Shown in pieces: positions 26,312 through 35,062 of a stretch of 64,000 nucleotides of DNA (position 1 is the stretch's first letter; each line of letters starts with the position of its first letter). The DNA lies in contig JBDUDK010000020.1 of the NCBI GenBank assembly GCA_040002995.1, positions 24,604-88,603 of the forward strand, written 5' to 3'. The stretch is from JBDUDK01 sp040002995 (GTDB lineage Bacteria > Actinomycetota > Acidimicrobiia > Acidimicrobiales > Ilumatobacteraceae). A model generated the notes under the pieces. The model was not told the DNA's origin. It did not search any database and saw only the letters and a list, made by a program, of their open reading frames with translations. The position numbers and the translations under genes were made by a program.

Positions 26312-26602
26312 GTGGCGTCCATGAGCAAAGCTGACCTACTTGCCGCCGTCGCGGAGAAGGCGGGCGCGAACAAGGCCGATACGGAGCGTGTCCTCGACGC
26401 GTTCTTTGAAGTTGTAGTTTCCAACGCGCAGCGCGGCGAAAAGGTCGCGTGGCCCGGCTTCGGTTCGTTTGCCACCACGAGACGACCCGCTCGTGTCGGC
26501 CGCAATCCGCAGACCGGTGCGCCGGTGAACATTGCCGCATCGACGGCGATGAAATTCTCAGCCAGTTCAGTGCTGAAGACAGAGCTCAACAAGAGCAGCT
26601 AG
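26312..26602 (+). CDS. HU-family nucleoid protein
   Basis: A 96-residue HU/IHF-fold DNA-binding protein: N-terminal helices (SKADLLAAVAEKAG), the FEVVVSNAQRGEKVAWPGFGSF strand region and the DNA-minor-groove arm RRPARVGRNPQTGAPVNI. It starts at GTG, set five bases after a perfect AGGAGG. Unlike mycobacterial HupB it ends right after the HU fold (LNKSS) with no Lys/Ala tail; a separate gene encoding such a tail follows 23 bases later. Likely an abundant chromosome-packing protein. Confidence 0.94.
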   Translation: MASMSKADLLAAVAEKAGANKADTERVLDAFFEVVVSNAQRGEKVAWPGFGSFATTRRPARVGRNPQTGAPVNIAASTAMKFSASSVLKTELNKSS

Positions 26603-26625
26603 CAATACCTTAGGAGAGGAGAACC

Positions 26626-26802
26626 GTGTCACCTGCAAAGAAGGCAGCCAAGAAGGCTGCTCCCAGGAAGGCGGCCAAGAAGTCCGCCAAGAAGGCTGCC
26701 CCCAAGAAGGCCGCCAAGAAGGCCGCGCCGCGCAAGGCCGCCAAGAAGGCTGCGCCGCGCAAGGCCGCCAAGAAGGCGACCAAGAAGGCAGCCAAGAAGT
26801 AG
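26626..26802 (+). CDS. Lys/Ala-rich histone H1-like small protein (detached HupB tail)
   Basis: A 58-codon ORF made almost only of Lys, Ala, Pro, Arg, Ser and Thr in repeating KKAA(P) units, beginning SPAKKAAKKAAPRKAAKK and ending at TAG 26800. Such PAKKA repeats form the C-terminal tail of actinobacterial HupB and of histone H1-like proteins, where they bind and compact DNA. It has its own purine-rich site (GGAGAGGAG) before a GTG and is in a different frame from the HU gene, so it is a separate gene in the same transcript, closed by the terminator at 26823. Confidence 0.85.
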   Translation: MSPAKKAAKKAAPRKAAKKSAKKAAPKKAAKKAAPRKAAKKAAPRKAAKKATKKAAKK

Positions 26803-26822
26803 TTCGTCCTCCAACGGCGACT

Positions 26823-26859
26823 CGCGCAACGAGGGGCCTTGCCGGCCCCTCGTTGCGCG
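26823..26859 (+). terminator. Strong hairpin terminator after the HU / histone-like genes
   Basis: A perfect 16-bp stem (beginning CGCGCAACGAGGGGCC) around a 5-base loop TTGCC. No T-run follows, as is common for actinobacterial terminators. It lies 20 bases after the histone-like ORF and 24 before the next gene's start. Confidence 0.85.
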
Positions 26860-26882
26860 TGCCGCCTCGGATCTGAGCCACG

Positions 26883-27674
26883 ATGACGGCCATGGGCTCG
26901 ATGGATGCGATCTGCGACGACCTGGCCGCCGAGCAGGGGGCGCTCGACGCGCTCGTGGCGGCGTTGCCTCCGGAGGCATGGGAAATGGCGACACCCGCGC
27001 GGGGGTGGGCGGTCCGCGATCAGATCGGCCATCTGCAGTACTTCGACGCCACCGCCACCCTTGCGGCCACGGATGCCGAGGCCTTCAAAACCTCGGTCGA
27101 CGCGCTGGGCTCGATCGACGACACCCTGTCGGAATCTCGGGCGATGACATCGGCCGAACTTCTCGCAGAGTGGCGCGCCGGACGGGGCCGAATGCTCGAC
27201 ACGTTCCGTGAGCTCGACGCGAAGGCCCGCCTGCCGTGGTACGGCCCAGCGATGAGCGCGATGAGCTTCGCGACGGCGCGCCTCATGGAGACGTGGGCGC
27301 ACGGTCAGGACGTGGTCGACGCGTTGCAGGCGACGCGACCGGCGACCGATCGCCTGCGCCATGTCGCGCACATCGGCGTACGCGCGCGACCGTTCAGCTA
27401 CCGCGCCAACGATCTAGAACCTCCAGAGAGTGACATTTTTGTCGCGCTCCGCGCGCCTAGCGGCGAGACGTGGTCATGGGGAGATTCGACGCTGCCGGAC
27501 CGCGTCACCGGCGACGCGCTCGCTTTCTGCCTCGTGGTCACACAGCGTCGCCACGTCGCCGATACCGCGCTAACCGTGGAGGGCCCGCTCGCTACCGAAT
27601 GGATCGCGATCGCACAAGCGTTTGCGGGGCCACCCGGTCACGGCCGTCGACCCGGCCAGTTCCTGCGGTCGTGA
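26883..27674 (+). CDS. Mycothiol-dependent maleylpyruvate isomerase-like protein (TIGR03084 type)
   Basis: A 263-residue protein with an N-terminal DinB/MDMPI four-helix domain (about 1-165) and a C-terminal beta-rich SCP2-like or wHTH-like domain. IGHLQYFD and METWAHGQDVVDAL hold the expected metal ligands. The family is typical of mycothiol-producing actinobacteria. It starts right after the HU terminator, is convergent with the PIG-L deacetylase gene, and has no pathway genes next to it, so the substrate is unknown. Confidence 0.82.
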   Translation: MTAMGSMDAICDDLAAEQGALDALVAALPPEAWEMATPARGWAVRDQIGHLQYFDATATLAATDAEAFKTSVDALGSIDDTLSESRAMTSAELLAEWRAGRGRMLDTFRELDAKARLPWYGPAMSAMSFATARLMETWAHGQDVVDALQATRPATDRLRHVAHIGVRARPFSYRANDLEPPESDIFVALRAPSGETWSWGDSTLPDRVTGDALAFCLVVTQRRHVADTALTVEGPLATEWIAIAQAFAGPPGHGRRPGQFLRS

Positions 27675-27676
27675 TG

Positions 27677-28423
27677 TCAGAGCGGCGCGATGCGTTTGAA
27701 CGCTTCGCCCGCGGCAACGTCGATGAGCGCGCCGTGCTCTGCCAATCGCTTGCGGATGCGTTGTCGGAATTCGGGTAACTCGCCCATCGTCGACTCGAAC
27801 TGACTGGAGTGGGCTTCGAGCGCGGCCAGCTTCGTGTCGACGAATGCGGTGACGTCCTCGACGTGGTCGGGTTCGTCGGCTTCGAAGAGCAACAGTGCGA
27901 CCGGCCGGTGACTCGGAAATTCGTGCTCGCGAAAGAAATGCGGATCGCGCGCCGCCACGATCCCGTCGACGGTGAGGAAGCCCGCATGGCGGTGGTCGGG
28001 ATGCAGCCGGTACCGACGCCACGGATCGTGGCCGAGGACAACGTCGGGTTCCAGCGCCCGGATCCAGTAAGCGACCTCACCACGGAGAGCGAGTGTCGTC
28101 TCTAATTCACCGTCGACGCGTCCGAGGAACACGACCTCACCCGTCGCTCCCACGCGCCGCGCCGCTTCGCGCTGCTCGTGCTGTCGCCGCTCGATGAGCG
28201 CCTTCTGGTCGGCGTGCACATCCCATGTGCCCTTCGAGCCGTCGGTGAGCACGAGGTGATTGACGACACACCCGGCGGCCGCCCATTTCGCGAGCGTGCC
28301 CGCGCAGCCGAACTCGATGTCGTCGGGGTGCGCTCCGATCGCCAGGGCGCGTCCCGGGGTCGGGAGATCGCGTGACGCGGCAACGCTCGACGTGGTCAGC
28401 GCGGGCTGGCCGGGCAGGTCCAT
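27677..28423 (-). CDS. PIG-L family deacetylase
   Basis: A 248-residue zinc hydrolase of the GlcNAc-PI de-N-acetylase (LmbE) family. The metal motif is IGAHPDDIEFGCAGTL and a second site is RLHPDHRHAG. Relatives include MshB and Mca of mycothiol metabolism and antibiotic deacetylases. The ATG at 28423 lies inside the end of cofC, overlapping it by 28 bases; no closer start codon exists. Probably co-transcribed with cofC. Substrate not determined. Confidence 0.86.
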   Translation of the reverse strand: MDLPGQPALTTSSVAASRDLPTPGRALAIGAHPDDIEFGCAGTLAKWAAAGCVVNHLVLTDGSKGTWDVHADQKALIERRQHEQREAARRVGATGEVVFLGRVDGELETTLALRGEVAYWIRALEPDVVLGHDPWRRYRLHPDHRHAGFLTVDGIVAARDPHFFREHEFPSHRPVALLLFEADEPDHVEDVTAFVDTKLAALEAHSSQFESTMGELPEFRQRIRKRLAEHGALIDVAAGEAFKRIAPL

Positions 28424-28980
28424 GGCTCCTCGAGCGCGACGAGGTCGTCGGGGCGATCGACATCCCACCCGAGGCCCGGGTCGCGAACGACGCGCGTCGG
28501 CAGGTTGAGGCGTTCGGCCTCCATCAGATGGCGGGCGAAGGAGCCCGGCCCGTAGGCGAACCGGAAACCGACGTTGGTGGGTACGACGAGCACGTTCGAT
28601 CCGTCGTCGTGACGATCGGGTACGACGGTGACACCTTCACCGGCCGCGAGCGCGGCCAAGTCGGTGGCGAACGGGAGATCGCCGTGGGCCACGATGACGC
28701 GATCGACGCCTGCTGAAGCGAGAACGGCCACGGCGTCGGTGACCGCGGGGTTCAAACCGGCGCGCTCTTGGCGCAGCGGAGTCGCACCTTGCTCCACCGC
28801 CCAGACCGCCACGTCGTCGTCGTCGGTGACGACCCATACGCCGAGGGGAGCCGCCGAAGCCACCACTCTGGCGGCCATCGCCCGCGCCAGGCGCTCGCGA
28901 TCGGCGGCAGGGAGCACCTCACCGAGCCGCTGCTTCGCGTCGGCGAACGCCTTTACGGGTACCAGCACGCCGACCAGCAT
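28396..28980 (-). CDS. cofC: 2-phospho-L-lactate (phosphoenolpyruvate) guanylyltransferase
   Basis: A 194-residue nucleotidyltransferase of the CofC/FbiD family that makes the activated precursor for coenzyme F420. It shows LVPVKAFADAKQRLGEVL, the diphosphate loop, and VIVAHGDLPF with the metal-binding Asp. In actinobacteria the enzyme uses phosphoenolpyruvate. The frame is open 52 codons further upstream, but that part overlaps gpsA and has no family resemblance. It implies that this organism makes F420. Confidence 0.88.
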   Translation of the reverse strand: MLVGVLVPVKAFADAKQRLGEVLPAADRERLARAMAARVVASAAPLGVWVVTDDDDVAVWAVEQGATPLRQERAGLNPAVTDAVAVLASAGVDRVIVAHGDLPFATDLAALAAGEGVTVVPDRHDDGSNVLVVPTNVGFRFAYGPGSFARHLMEAERLNLPTRVVRDPGLGWDVDRPDDLVALEEPWTCPASPR

Positions 28981-29004
28981 CGGGGTCGAGTCTATGGTGA
29001 GGCG

Positions 29005-30009
29005 ATGCCGATCCGGGTGGCCGTTGTGGGCGCGGGGTCGTGGGGTACGACGGTGGCGTCGTTGGCTTGCGTCAACACGCCCACCGTGCTGTGGGCGCGT
29101 CGGAAAGCTCTGGCCGAGCAGATCACGTCCGATCACTGCAACGGCGATTACCTACCCACCTTCTCGCTGCCCGAGGAGTTGACTGCGACTCACTCGATGG
29201 CCGATGCGGTGAGTGGCGCCGACGTGGTGGTGATGGGCGTGCCGTCGCATGGCTTCCGGTCGGTGCTGGAGGAGGCGGCTCCGTTCGTGCGTCCATGGGT
29301 GCCCGTCGTGAGCCTGTCGAAAGGGCTCGAGCGCGGCACCCTCCTGCGCATGAGCGAAGTCGTTGGTCAGGTTCTCCCCGGTCACCCCGTTGCGGTCCTC
29401 ACCGGACCGAATCTCGCCCGCGAGATCATGGACGGCCAGCCCGCGGCGAGTGTGGTGGCCACCACCGACGCTGTGATCGGGCGTGAGCTCCAGCGGATTT
29501 TCACGAGCGACCACCTGCGGGTGTACACCAACCGCGACCTGATCGGCTGCGAGATCGCGGGCGTGGTCAAGAACGTGCTCGCCATCGCGTCGGGCATGTC
29601 CGACGGCATGGGCTTCGGCGACAACACCCGCGCCACGCTCGTCACCCGCGGCCTGCACGAGCTGGCGCGGTTGGGTCAGGCACTCGGGGGAGAGGCGTTG
29701 ACGTTTGCGGGCCTCGCGGGCATGGGCGACCTCATCGCCACGTGCTCGAGCACGCAGAGTCGAAATCGCATGGTGGGCGTGCAGCTTGGTAAGGGGCGCC
29801 CGATCAACGAGATCTTGAGCGAGATGAACATGGTGGCCGAGGGGGTAAAGAGTTCTCCGTCGGTGCTCGAGTTGGCGAAACGGCACGGGGTCGACATGCC
29901 GTTGAGCGAAGCTGTCGTCGCGGTCTGTCACCAAGGCCGCTCCGCGCGAGAGGTCGTGCGCCGCCTGATGGAGCGCGAAGCCGGAGCGGAGATGGCCGGG
30001 CTGCGTTGA
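29005..30009 (+). CDS. gpsA: Glycerol-3-phosphate dehydrogenase [NAD(P)+]
   Basis: A 334-residue dehydrogenase making sn-glycerol-3-phosphate from dihydroxyacetone phosphate for phospholipid synthesis. Features: VVGAGSWGTTVASLA Rossmann loop, SLSKGLERGTLLRMSE, TGPNLAREI, the catalytic Lys in GVVKNVLAIASG, and GDLIATCSS. Starts 24 bases from the divergent cofC start. Its stop overlaps a TTG start of the next gene (TTGA). Confidence 0.95.
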   Translation: MPIRVAVVGAGSWGTTVASLACVNTPTVLWARRKALAEQITSDHCNGDYLPTFSLPEELTATHSMADAVSGADVVVMGVPSHGFRSVLEEAAPFVRPWVPVVSLSKGLERGTLLRMSEVVGQVLPGHPVAVLTGPNLAREIMDGQPAASVVATTDAVIGRELQRIFTSDHLRVYTNRDLIGCEIAGVVKNVLAIASGMSDGMGFGDNTRATLVTRGLHELARLGQALGGEALTFAGLAGMGDLIATCSSTQSRNRMVGVQLGKGRPINEILSEMNMVAEGVKSSPSVLELAKRHGVDMPLSEAVVAVCHQGRSAREVVRRLMEREAGAEMAGLR

Positions 30010-31109
30010 TCGGGGCGATCGGGTCGCCGTGGCGGGCGACTGTGAGTGCGTGGGGGAGGATCGACCCCGCCGATGGCTCGTCGAACCTTGACTGGGCCAT
30101 CGGTGGTGCCGACCGTTGGTACCGGCCCGCAGTCGAGACGTCGACCCGACAACAGGCGGTCGCGGGGACGCCGGTCATTGAAACCCGCGTGCGTGTGCCA
30201 GGGGGTGACGCGATCCATCGGGCTTTCGTCGTCGCCGGCGGTCATGTCGTCGTGGAGATCGAGAACGCCTCGCCGGCACCGTTCGCGGTCGCGTTCTCGA
30301 ATGCCGAGGTTGTCGGCCCCGTCGCGCCGAGCGCGGTGCCGGAGAGCGCGCCCCTGCCACCCGGGTGGGTCGCGTTTGCGCTGGCGCACCGCGCGCGGCT
30401 CACGATTGTGTGGCCGCGGGCGTCGATGCCGCCGCGGGTGCCCACGTCGGAGAGCGTGGTGCGGGGATGGCAAACGCAATGCGATCGGGGCGTGCGCTAC
30501 GAACTGCCCGACGAGGCGTTGCTCGAGTCGTTGACCGCGGCCCGCTGCGCGCTCTTGCTCGACGGTCCGTTGGTGTCAGACGACCCGGCGACGCGTTTGC
30601 TCGCTGCGGGGGAGTGGGTGCGCCTCGGCGAGGACGGTCGACCATTGGTGCCCGCGCTGGCCGACGCCGTGCACGCCCTGGCCCGCACGCACTCGGAGTG
30701 GGCGTTGCGCTCAGGGGCCGATGTGCTGCGGGCCGCGGGTGAGGATCAGGCGGCGTCCGACGTCGACGACATCATTCGGCGGCAGAGCGCGAGCGAGGCG
30801 GAGCCGGTGTCGGTGTTGGCCCGCGTGCGTTCGTTGGTGCGGGCGGGCGCGCACGGAGGGATCGAGTTGCTGCCGAGGTTCCCGGAGGCGTGGGTCGGGC
30901 AGAGCGTTGCCGTGTACGGGGAGCACACGCCGCTCGGGCGGTTGTCGTTCGCCGTTCGCTGGCACGGCTCGCGCCCGGCCCTCTTGTGGGAGCTCGACGG
31001 CCCAGGCACGGTGTCTCTGCTGCGCTGTGGCCTCGATCCGACCTGGTCGACCACCGAACCCCGCGGCGACGCCCTCCTCGCGCCCTATTCGTCCTCTGAG
31101 GGTGAATAG
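30006..31109 (+). CDS. Glycosidase-related protein of unknown function
   Basis: A 367-residue protein coupled to gpsA by a TTGA overlap. The N-terminal half (about 1-140) is beta-rich; residues ~160-290 are helical; the end (LLPRFPEAWVGQSVAVYGEH, then LSFAVRWHGSRPALLWEL) resembles the C-terminal beta domain found after the barrel in rhamnosidase- or glucosidase-type enzymes. The catalytic (alpha/alpha)6 barrel seems too short to be complete. It is convergent with a GH38 mannosidase, which fits a carbohydrate role. No reaction can be assigned. Confidence 0.6.
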   Translation: MIGAIGSPWRATVSAWGRIDPADGSSNLDWAIGGADRWYRPAVETSTRQQAVAGTPVIETRVRVPGGDAIHRAFVVAGGHVVVEIENASPAPFAVAFSNAEVVGPVAPSAVPESAPLPPGWVAFALAHRARLTIVWPRASMPPRVPTSESVVRGWQTQCDRGVRYELPDEALLESLTAARCALLLDGPLVSDDPATRLLAAGEWVRLGEDGRPLVPALADAVHALARTHSEWALRSGADVLRAAGEDQAASDVDDIIRRQSASEAEPVSVLARVRSLVRAGAHGGIELLPRFPEAWVGQSVAVYGEHTPLGRLSFAVRWHGSRPALLWELDGPGTVSLLRCGLDPTWSTTEPRGDALLAPYSSSEGE

Positions 31110-31151
31110 GGATCGAATCGCGCACTTTTTGTCCTCTGAGGACGAATAGTG
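31083..31151. repeat. Pair of imperfect 29-bp palindromes between convergent genes
   Basis: Two related hairpins: one from 31083 (CCCTATTCGTCCTC, then its near-complement ending GAATAGGG) and one from 31123 (CACTTTTTGTCCTC, then GAGGACGAATAGTG). Each has arms matching at 12 of 14 positions and they share GTCCTCTGAGG; they are 40 bases apart. The first overlaps the last codons of the upstream gene. They could be a bidirectional terminator or a repetitive extragenic palindrome. Confidence 0.7.
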
Positions 31152-31157
31152 ACGCGG

Positions 31158-33479
31158 TTAGGGGGTGAGGCGGATTGTCGCAATGCGCTGCGGGGCGAGG
31201 TCGAACGCCTCGTCGAACGGGGCGACGGTGCAGCCGCGGAGGTCGACGAGCCGCCCGGATCGTCCGGCGATCTGCACACGCGTCGTGGCGTCTGTGGGAT
31301 TAAAGACGCGCACCTCGAGCTCGCCGTCGACGCGCCGCACCGCGGAGACCTGTGCCCCTTCGACGTTGAGTGCCGAGGCCGTGGCCGGGCCCTCGCCACC
31401 CCCGCGTGCTCTGGCCACGAGAAGCGGCACGAACGCATCGTCGACGAGCGCGTAGGGGTCGACATCGCCGACGGCCACGACGTAGCGCAACTCGTGGCGC
31501 CCGCGCGCCTGGGATCCGAGCAGCTCGTGCTCGGGCCCGGCGGGATGGGGCCTCGACACCATCGGGCCGCGCGACAGAAAGCGGGTGGCGCGCAGAAGCG
31601 TCAGTGCGAGCGTGTGAGCGCCCTCGTTGTCGATATCGACGAGCTCGTACTCCAACAGGCCCTCGTGGGCCAGCGTGAGTCCGCCTGCTTGGACGAAGCG
31701 ACGCGAAGGAAACGTCGGGAGTCCGGGTTCGTGGGGACCTCCCTCGGCCGTCAACCCCCGCTCGACGATCGTAAATGCGCACTCCGCTCTGGACACACGC
31801 GCGGGCGAGGGCAGCGGGAAGTGGGCGCGCACGCGGTGGTCGTCGCAACGATTTTCGAATGCGACGGTCACCCGCACGAATCGTTCCCCGGCGCGTAGCT
31901 CGAGCGTGGTCCGCACCTCGACCTCGACGGCACCGTCGCGCGCCTCCGCCGAATCGAGGCATTGAGGCCAGGCGTAGCGCGCCGCGAAGAGCAGCGAAGC
32001 CACGACGGGACCCGAAGCCACCACTGCTGTCGTCACCTTCCGCGGCGCGTCGACGAGGAGCTCCTGTGCGGGCGGGCAGTAGTTGTAGGTGTCGCCGGCG
32101 TCGCCACCGTCGACGATGGCGCCCAACCCGGTGACGGCGCCGATCGAGAACGTTGCGCGTGTCGCGTCGACTTCAACCCGCACGAGCCCGTTGTCGAGGA
32201 CCGTGCCCTCCGCGTGTGCGGGCGCCACCTTCGCGGGCTGCGCTTCGTATGCCGACCAGCCGTACGGCGGTGTGTCCTCGACGCGGGTGGGCACGCCGTC
32301 GATCTCCACCACGCCGCCGCGCGTCCGCGCCGACGGGTTCACGATCACGGGACCGGCGACGGGGGACTGCCGCGCCACAGCGCGGAGAGCACGCGAAGTC
32401 AGCCCGTCGGCGATCTGGCCGGCCTCGGCGTAGCGATGGAGGACGGCGAGACACACATCGTCGTGCGAACACGCACAAATGGAGTCGTGCGCTGCGTTGC
32501 GGATCACTTCGAGCCAGGCCAGCTCGAGGAACGCCTCCGGCCATTCGTCGGCCGGCAACACGAGCGCGGACAACGGCTCGGCGATGCGTTCGAGCGAGCG
32601 TTCCACCCGCGCCGCCGCTTGTCGAACATCGACCCGGTTCGACGCCACGCCCATCAGCAGGTTGGTGCGGGCCCCGCTTCGCAGCTCGCCCCGGTATTCG
32701 GGTAAGCCCGAAGTTGGCCCGGCGTGCACGTGCTCGGTGAGGCTCGTGATGGTGATGTCGAGGTCGTGGCCGCCTAGGGCGCGGGCCTCGGCAACGACCC
32801 GCCCGAGCCACGCCTGCGGCATGAGGTGATCGGTGCCGTTCATCCAAAGAATCGGAAAGTCGGCGAGAAGTGGTGCGAACTCGCCCTCCCATTTGGAGAT
32901 CTGTTCGAGCAGCGCGGCGCCGGAGTCGGGCAGAACCTCACCGTTGCTATAGCCCGACACGAGGTATTCGGCGCGCACTTTGCTCCCGTCGGGTGCCACC
33001 CACCAGAACGCACTGCGGTCGACGGCCGACGGCACGCCCCGCCACACCGCCGCGTGCTCGAAGCCGAACTGCGCGAGCAGCTGGGGCATCTGCGCGATGT
33101 GGCCGAACATGTCGGGTAGGTAGCCGATGTCCATGGCGCCGCCGAACGCCTCGGCGCGAGCGAGGCCGACCTCCATGTCGCGAATGATCGTTTCGCCTGA
33201 CACGAGAAACTCGTCCATCAGGATGTACCACGGCCCCATCGCCACTCGTCCATCGACGGCGAGTTGACGGAGCCGGTGCTCCGCCTCGGGCCGGACGGCG
33301 AGGTAGTCGTCGATCACCGCCATCTGCCCGTCGAGGAGAAAGTGGCGGTAGTCGGGGTCGGTCTCGAGCTGTGGGATGAGCCCGTCGAGCAACTCGACCA
33401 GCCGCATACGAAAGGTCTGGAACGGCGCGTACCACTCGCGATCCCAGTGGGTGTGGGGCACGATTGACACCCGGCGCAT
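31158..33479 (-). CDS. GH38 alpha-mannosidase
   Basis: A 773-residue glycoside hydrolase family 38 enzyme. The N-terminal zinc motif HTHWDREWY supplies His and Asp ligands, and YLPDMFGHIAQMPQLL carries the catalytic nucleophile Asp. The middle three-helix domain (NAAHDSICACSHDD) and C-terminal beta domains are present, so the protein is complete. It would remove alpha-linked mannose, for example from glycans or glycolipids; no signal peptide is visible, so it acts in the cytoplasm. No ribosome-binding site is obvious. Confidence 0.92.
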   Translation of the reverse strand: MRRVSIVPHTHWDREWYAPFQTFRMRLVELLDGLIPQLETDPDYRHFLLDGQMAVIDDYLAVRPEAEHRLRQLAVDGRVAMGPWYILMDEFLVSGETIIRDMEVGLARAEAFGGAMDIGYLPDMFGHIAQMPQLLAQFGFEHAAVWRGVPSAVDRSAFWWVAPDGSKVRAEYLVSGYSNGEVLPDSGAALLEQISKWEGEFAPLLADFPILWMNGTDHLMPQAWLGRVVAEARALGGHDLDITITSLTEHVHAGPTSGLPEYRGELRSGARTNLLMGVASNRVDVRQAAARVERSLERIAEPLSALVLPADEWPEAFLELAWLEVIRNAAHDSICACSHDDVCLAVLHRYAEAGQIADGLTSRALRAVARQSPVAGPVIVNPSARTRGGVVEIDGVPTRVEDTPPYGWSAYEAQPAKVAPAHAEGTVLDNGLVRVEVDATRATFSIGAVTGLGAIVDGGDAGDTYNYCPPAQELLVDAPRKVTTAVVASGPVVASLLFAARYAWPQCLDSAEARDGAVEVEVRTTLELRAGERFVRVTVAFENRCDDHRVRAHFPLPSPARVSRAECAFTIVERGLTAEGGPHEPGLPTFPSRRFVQAGGLTLAHEGLLEYELVDIDNEGAHTLALTLLRATRFLSRGPMVSRPHPAGPEHELLGSQARGRHELRYVVAVGDVDPYALVDDAFVPLLVARARGGGEGPATASALNVEGAQVSAVRRVDGELEVRVFNPTDATTRVQIAGRSGRLVDLRGCTVAPFDEAFDLAPQRIATIRLTP

Positions 33480-33578
33480 AGCGGTTGGCCTGCTCCCTTG
33501 CCTCAGAGGCGGAGGTTACCGGGCTCGGCCAACGCTCAAGATGCACCTCGTCGGGCCGACTGGAATCCCGTGCGTCAT

Positions 33579-35054
33579 GTGGGAATTCGTTCGTGGCTGG
33601 CGTTGGCGGGACCGTTACTGATCCCCGTGGCGCTCTTCTTCGGGCTGCGGTCGATTCCCTTCATCGACGTCCACTACCAGGACGCGTACTTCCACCTCTT
33701 TTTCGTGTCGGCGATCGCGGGCTGCGCGCTCATCGTTGCGTTCGTCGCCGCCCGGGCGGGTGCCCGCGCCGGGCATTACGGCCCGGCATGGCTCGCGATC
33801 GGGTGTGTCTCGGTCGGAGCTCTGATGCTCGGCCACGGCCTCACCACGCCCGGTGTGTACGACCGGCCCGGCAACCTCTGGGTCGCGCGCCTGCCGTACC
33901 TCTCGATTCTGCTCTTCGCGGTTTCGGTGGCCCTTGCCGCCCGGCCTCGCAACGCCATCACGTCGCGCATCGCCTCCCAGCACCCGCGGCTGCTGATTTT
34001 CGGAGTCTCAGCGGCCCTTGTCGCATTCGTCGCGTGGATCGTCGCCGATCCCACCCGCCTCGGCGGCAGCCGCCCGATCACCTACGAGAACGAGGTGAAG
34101 TGGGCGGTCACCGGGGTGGCATCTGTCCTGTTGACTTACGTCGCGGTCGTGCACTGGCGACGTTGGCGCCTGGGCCACGACCCGGTGCAGTACGCGCTGG
34201 TGCTGGCGGGGGGGCTTTCGACCGCCGCGCTGCTGTCGTTGCGACTGGGCGAGACCTGGCGGCTCTCGTGGTGGGACTATCACGGGTTCCTGCTCGCCGG
34301 CTACGCGGGCGCGGTGTACGCGGTCGCGGTCCGCTACCGGCGCACCCGCGCCGTCGACGAGGTGCTCACGGCGACGTTTGAACACGATCCGATGGCTCAC
34401 ATCGTCGACGGCTACCCGGAGGCGTTGAAAACGCTGGTGCGCGCCGTCGAGGTCAAGGACCGCTACACCCACGGGCACTCGGAGCGAACCGCCAAGATCG
34501 CGGTGCAGCTCGGTGTCCGCCTCGGGCTCGACGAGGACACCCTGCGGGCACTCGCCCGCGGTGCCTTCCTCCACGACGTCGGCAAGATCGCCATCCCCGA
34601 CGAGATTCTCAACAAGCCTTCGGGACTCACACCCGAAGAGCGCGTTGTCGTTGAGACGCATCCGCAGGTGGGCTACGAACTCGTGGTCCCCGTGCGCGAG
34701 CTCAGCGAGGCGCTACCGGTCATCCTTCATCATCACGAGCGTTGGGACGGCACCGGCTACCCAACGAAACTCGCGGGAAACGCCATCCCGTTCATCGCCC
34801 GGGTCACGGCGCTCGCCGACGTTTGGGACGCGATGACATCGGATCGCTCGTACCGGCACGGCCTACGGCCCGAGCTGGCGCTGGCTCACATCGCCGCCGG
34901 GCGTGGCTCGCATTTCGATCCAGCGCTCGTCGACGGCATGATCGCACTCGCCGCCGATTGGGGTTACCACGTGGCGCCCGAAGGCGGCGACGCCGAGCAG
35001 GCGTGGCTGGCCGCGGAGACGTGCCACGAAGTTGTTGCCGCGAACCAGAGCTGA
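33579..35054 (+). CDS. Membrane-anchored HD-GYP domain phosphodiesterase
   Basis: A protein of about 491 residues. The N-terminal ~270 residues contain seven or eight hydrophobic helices; the C-terminal ~185 residues are an HD-GYP domain with HGHSERTAKIA, HDVGKIAIPDE, ILHHHERWDGTGYP and LADVWDAM. HD-GYP enzymes hydrolyse cyclic di-GMP or related dinucleotides, so this is likely a membrane sensor. The start is uncertain: a GTG at 33579 precedes the first membrane helix, while the frame is open back to 33498. Confidence 0.88.
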   Translation: MGIRSWLALAGPLLIPVALFFGLRSIPFIDVHYQDAYFHLFFVSAIAGCALIVAFVAARAGARAGHYGPAWLAIGCVSVGALMLGHGLTTPGVYDRPGNLWVARLPYLSILLFAVSVALAARPRNAITSRIASQHPRLLIFGVSAALVAFVAWIVADPTRLGGSRPITYENEVKWAVTGVASVLLTYVAVVHWRRWRLGHDPVQYALVLAGGLSTAALLSLRLGETWRLSWWDYHGFLLAGYAGAVYAVAVRYRRTRAVDEVLTATFEHDPMAHIVDGYPEALKTLVRAVEVKDRYTHGHSERTAKIAVQLGVRLGLDEDTLRALARGAFLHDVGKIAIPDEILNKPSGLTPEERVVVETHPQVGYELVVPVRELSEALPVILHHHERWDGTGYPTKLAGNAIPFIARVTALADVWDAMTSDRSYRHGLRPELALAHIAAGRGSHFDPALVDGMIALAADWGYHVAPEGGDAEQAWLAAETCHEVVAANQS

Positions 35055-35062
35055 AGTCGCGT

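Noticed and set aside
26603..26640. The Lys/Ala-rich ORF as a frameshifted end of the HU gene
   Set aside because: It has its own GTG and purine-rich ribosome-binding site 23 bases after a clean HU stop, so a separate gene is simpler.
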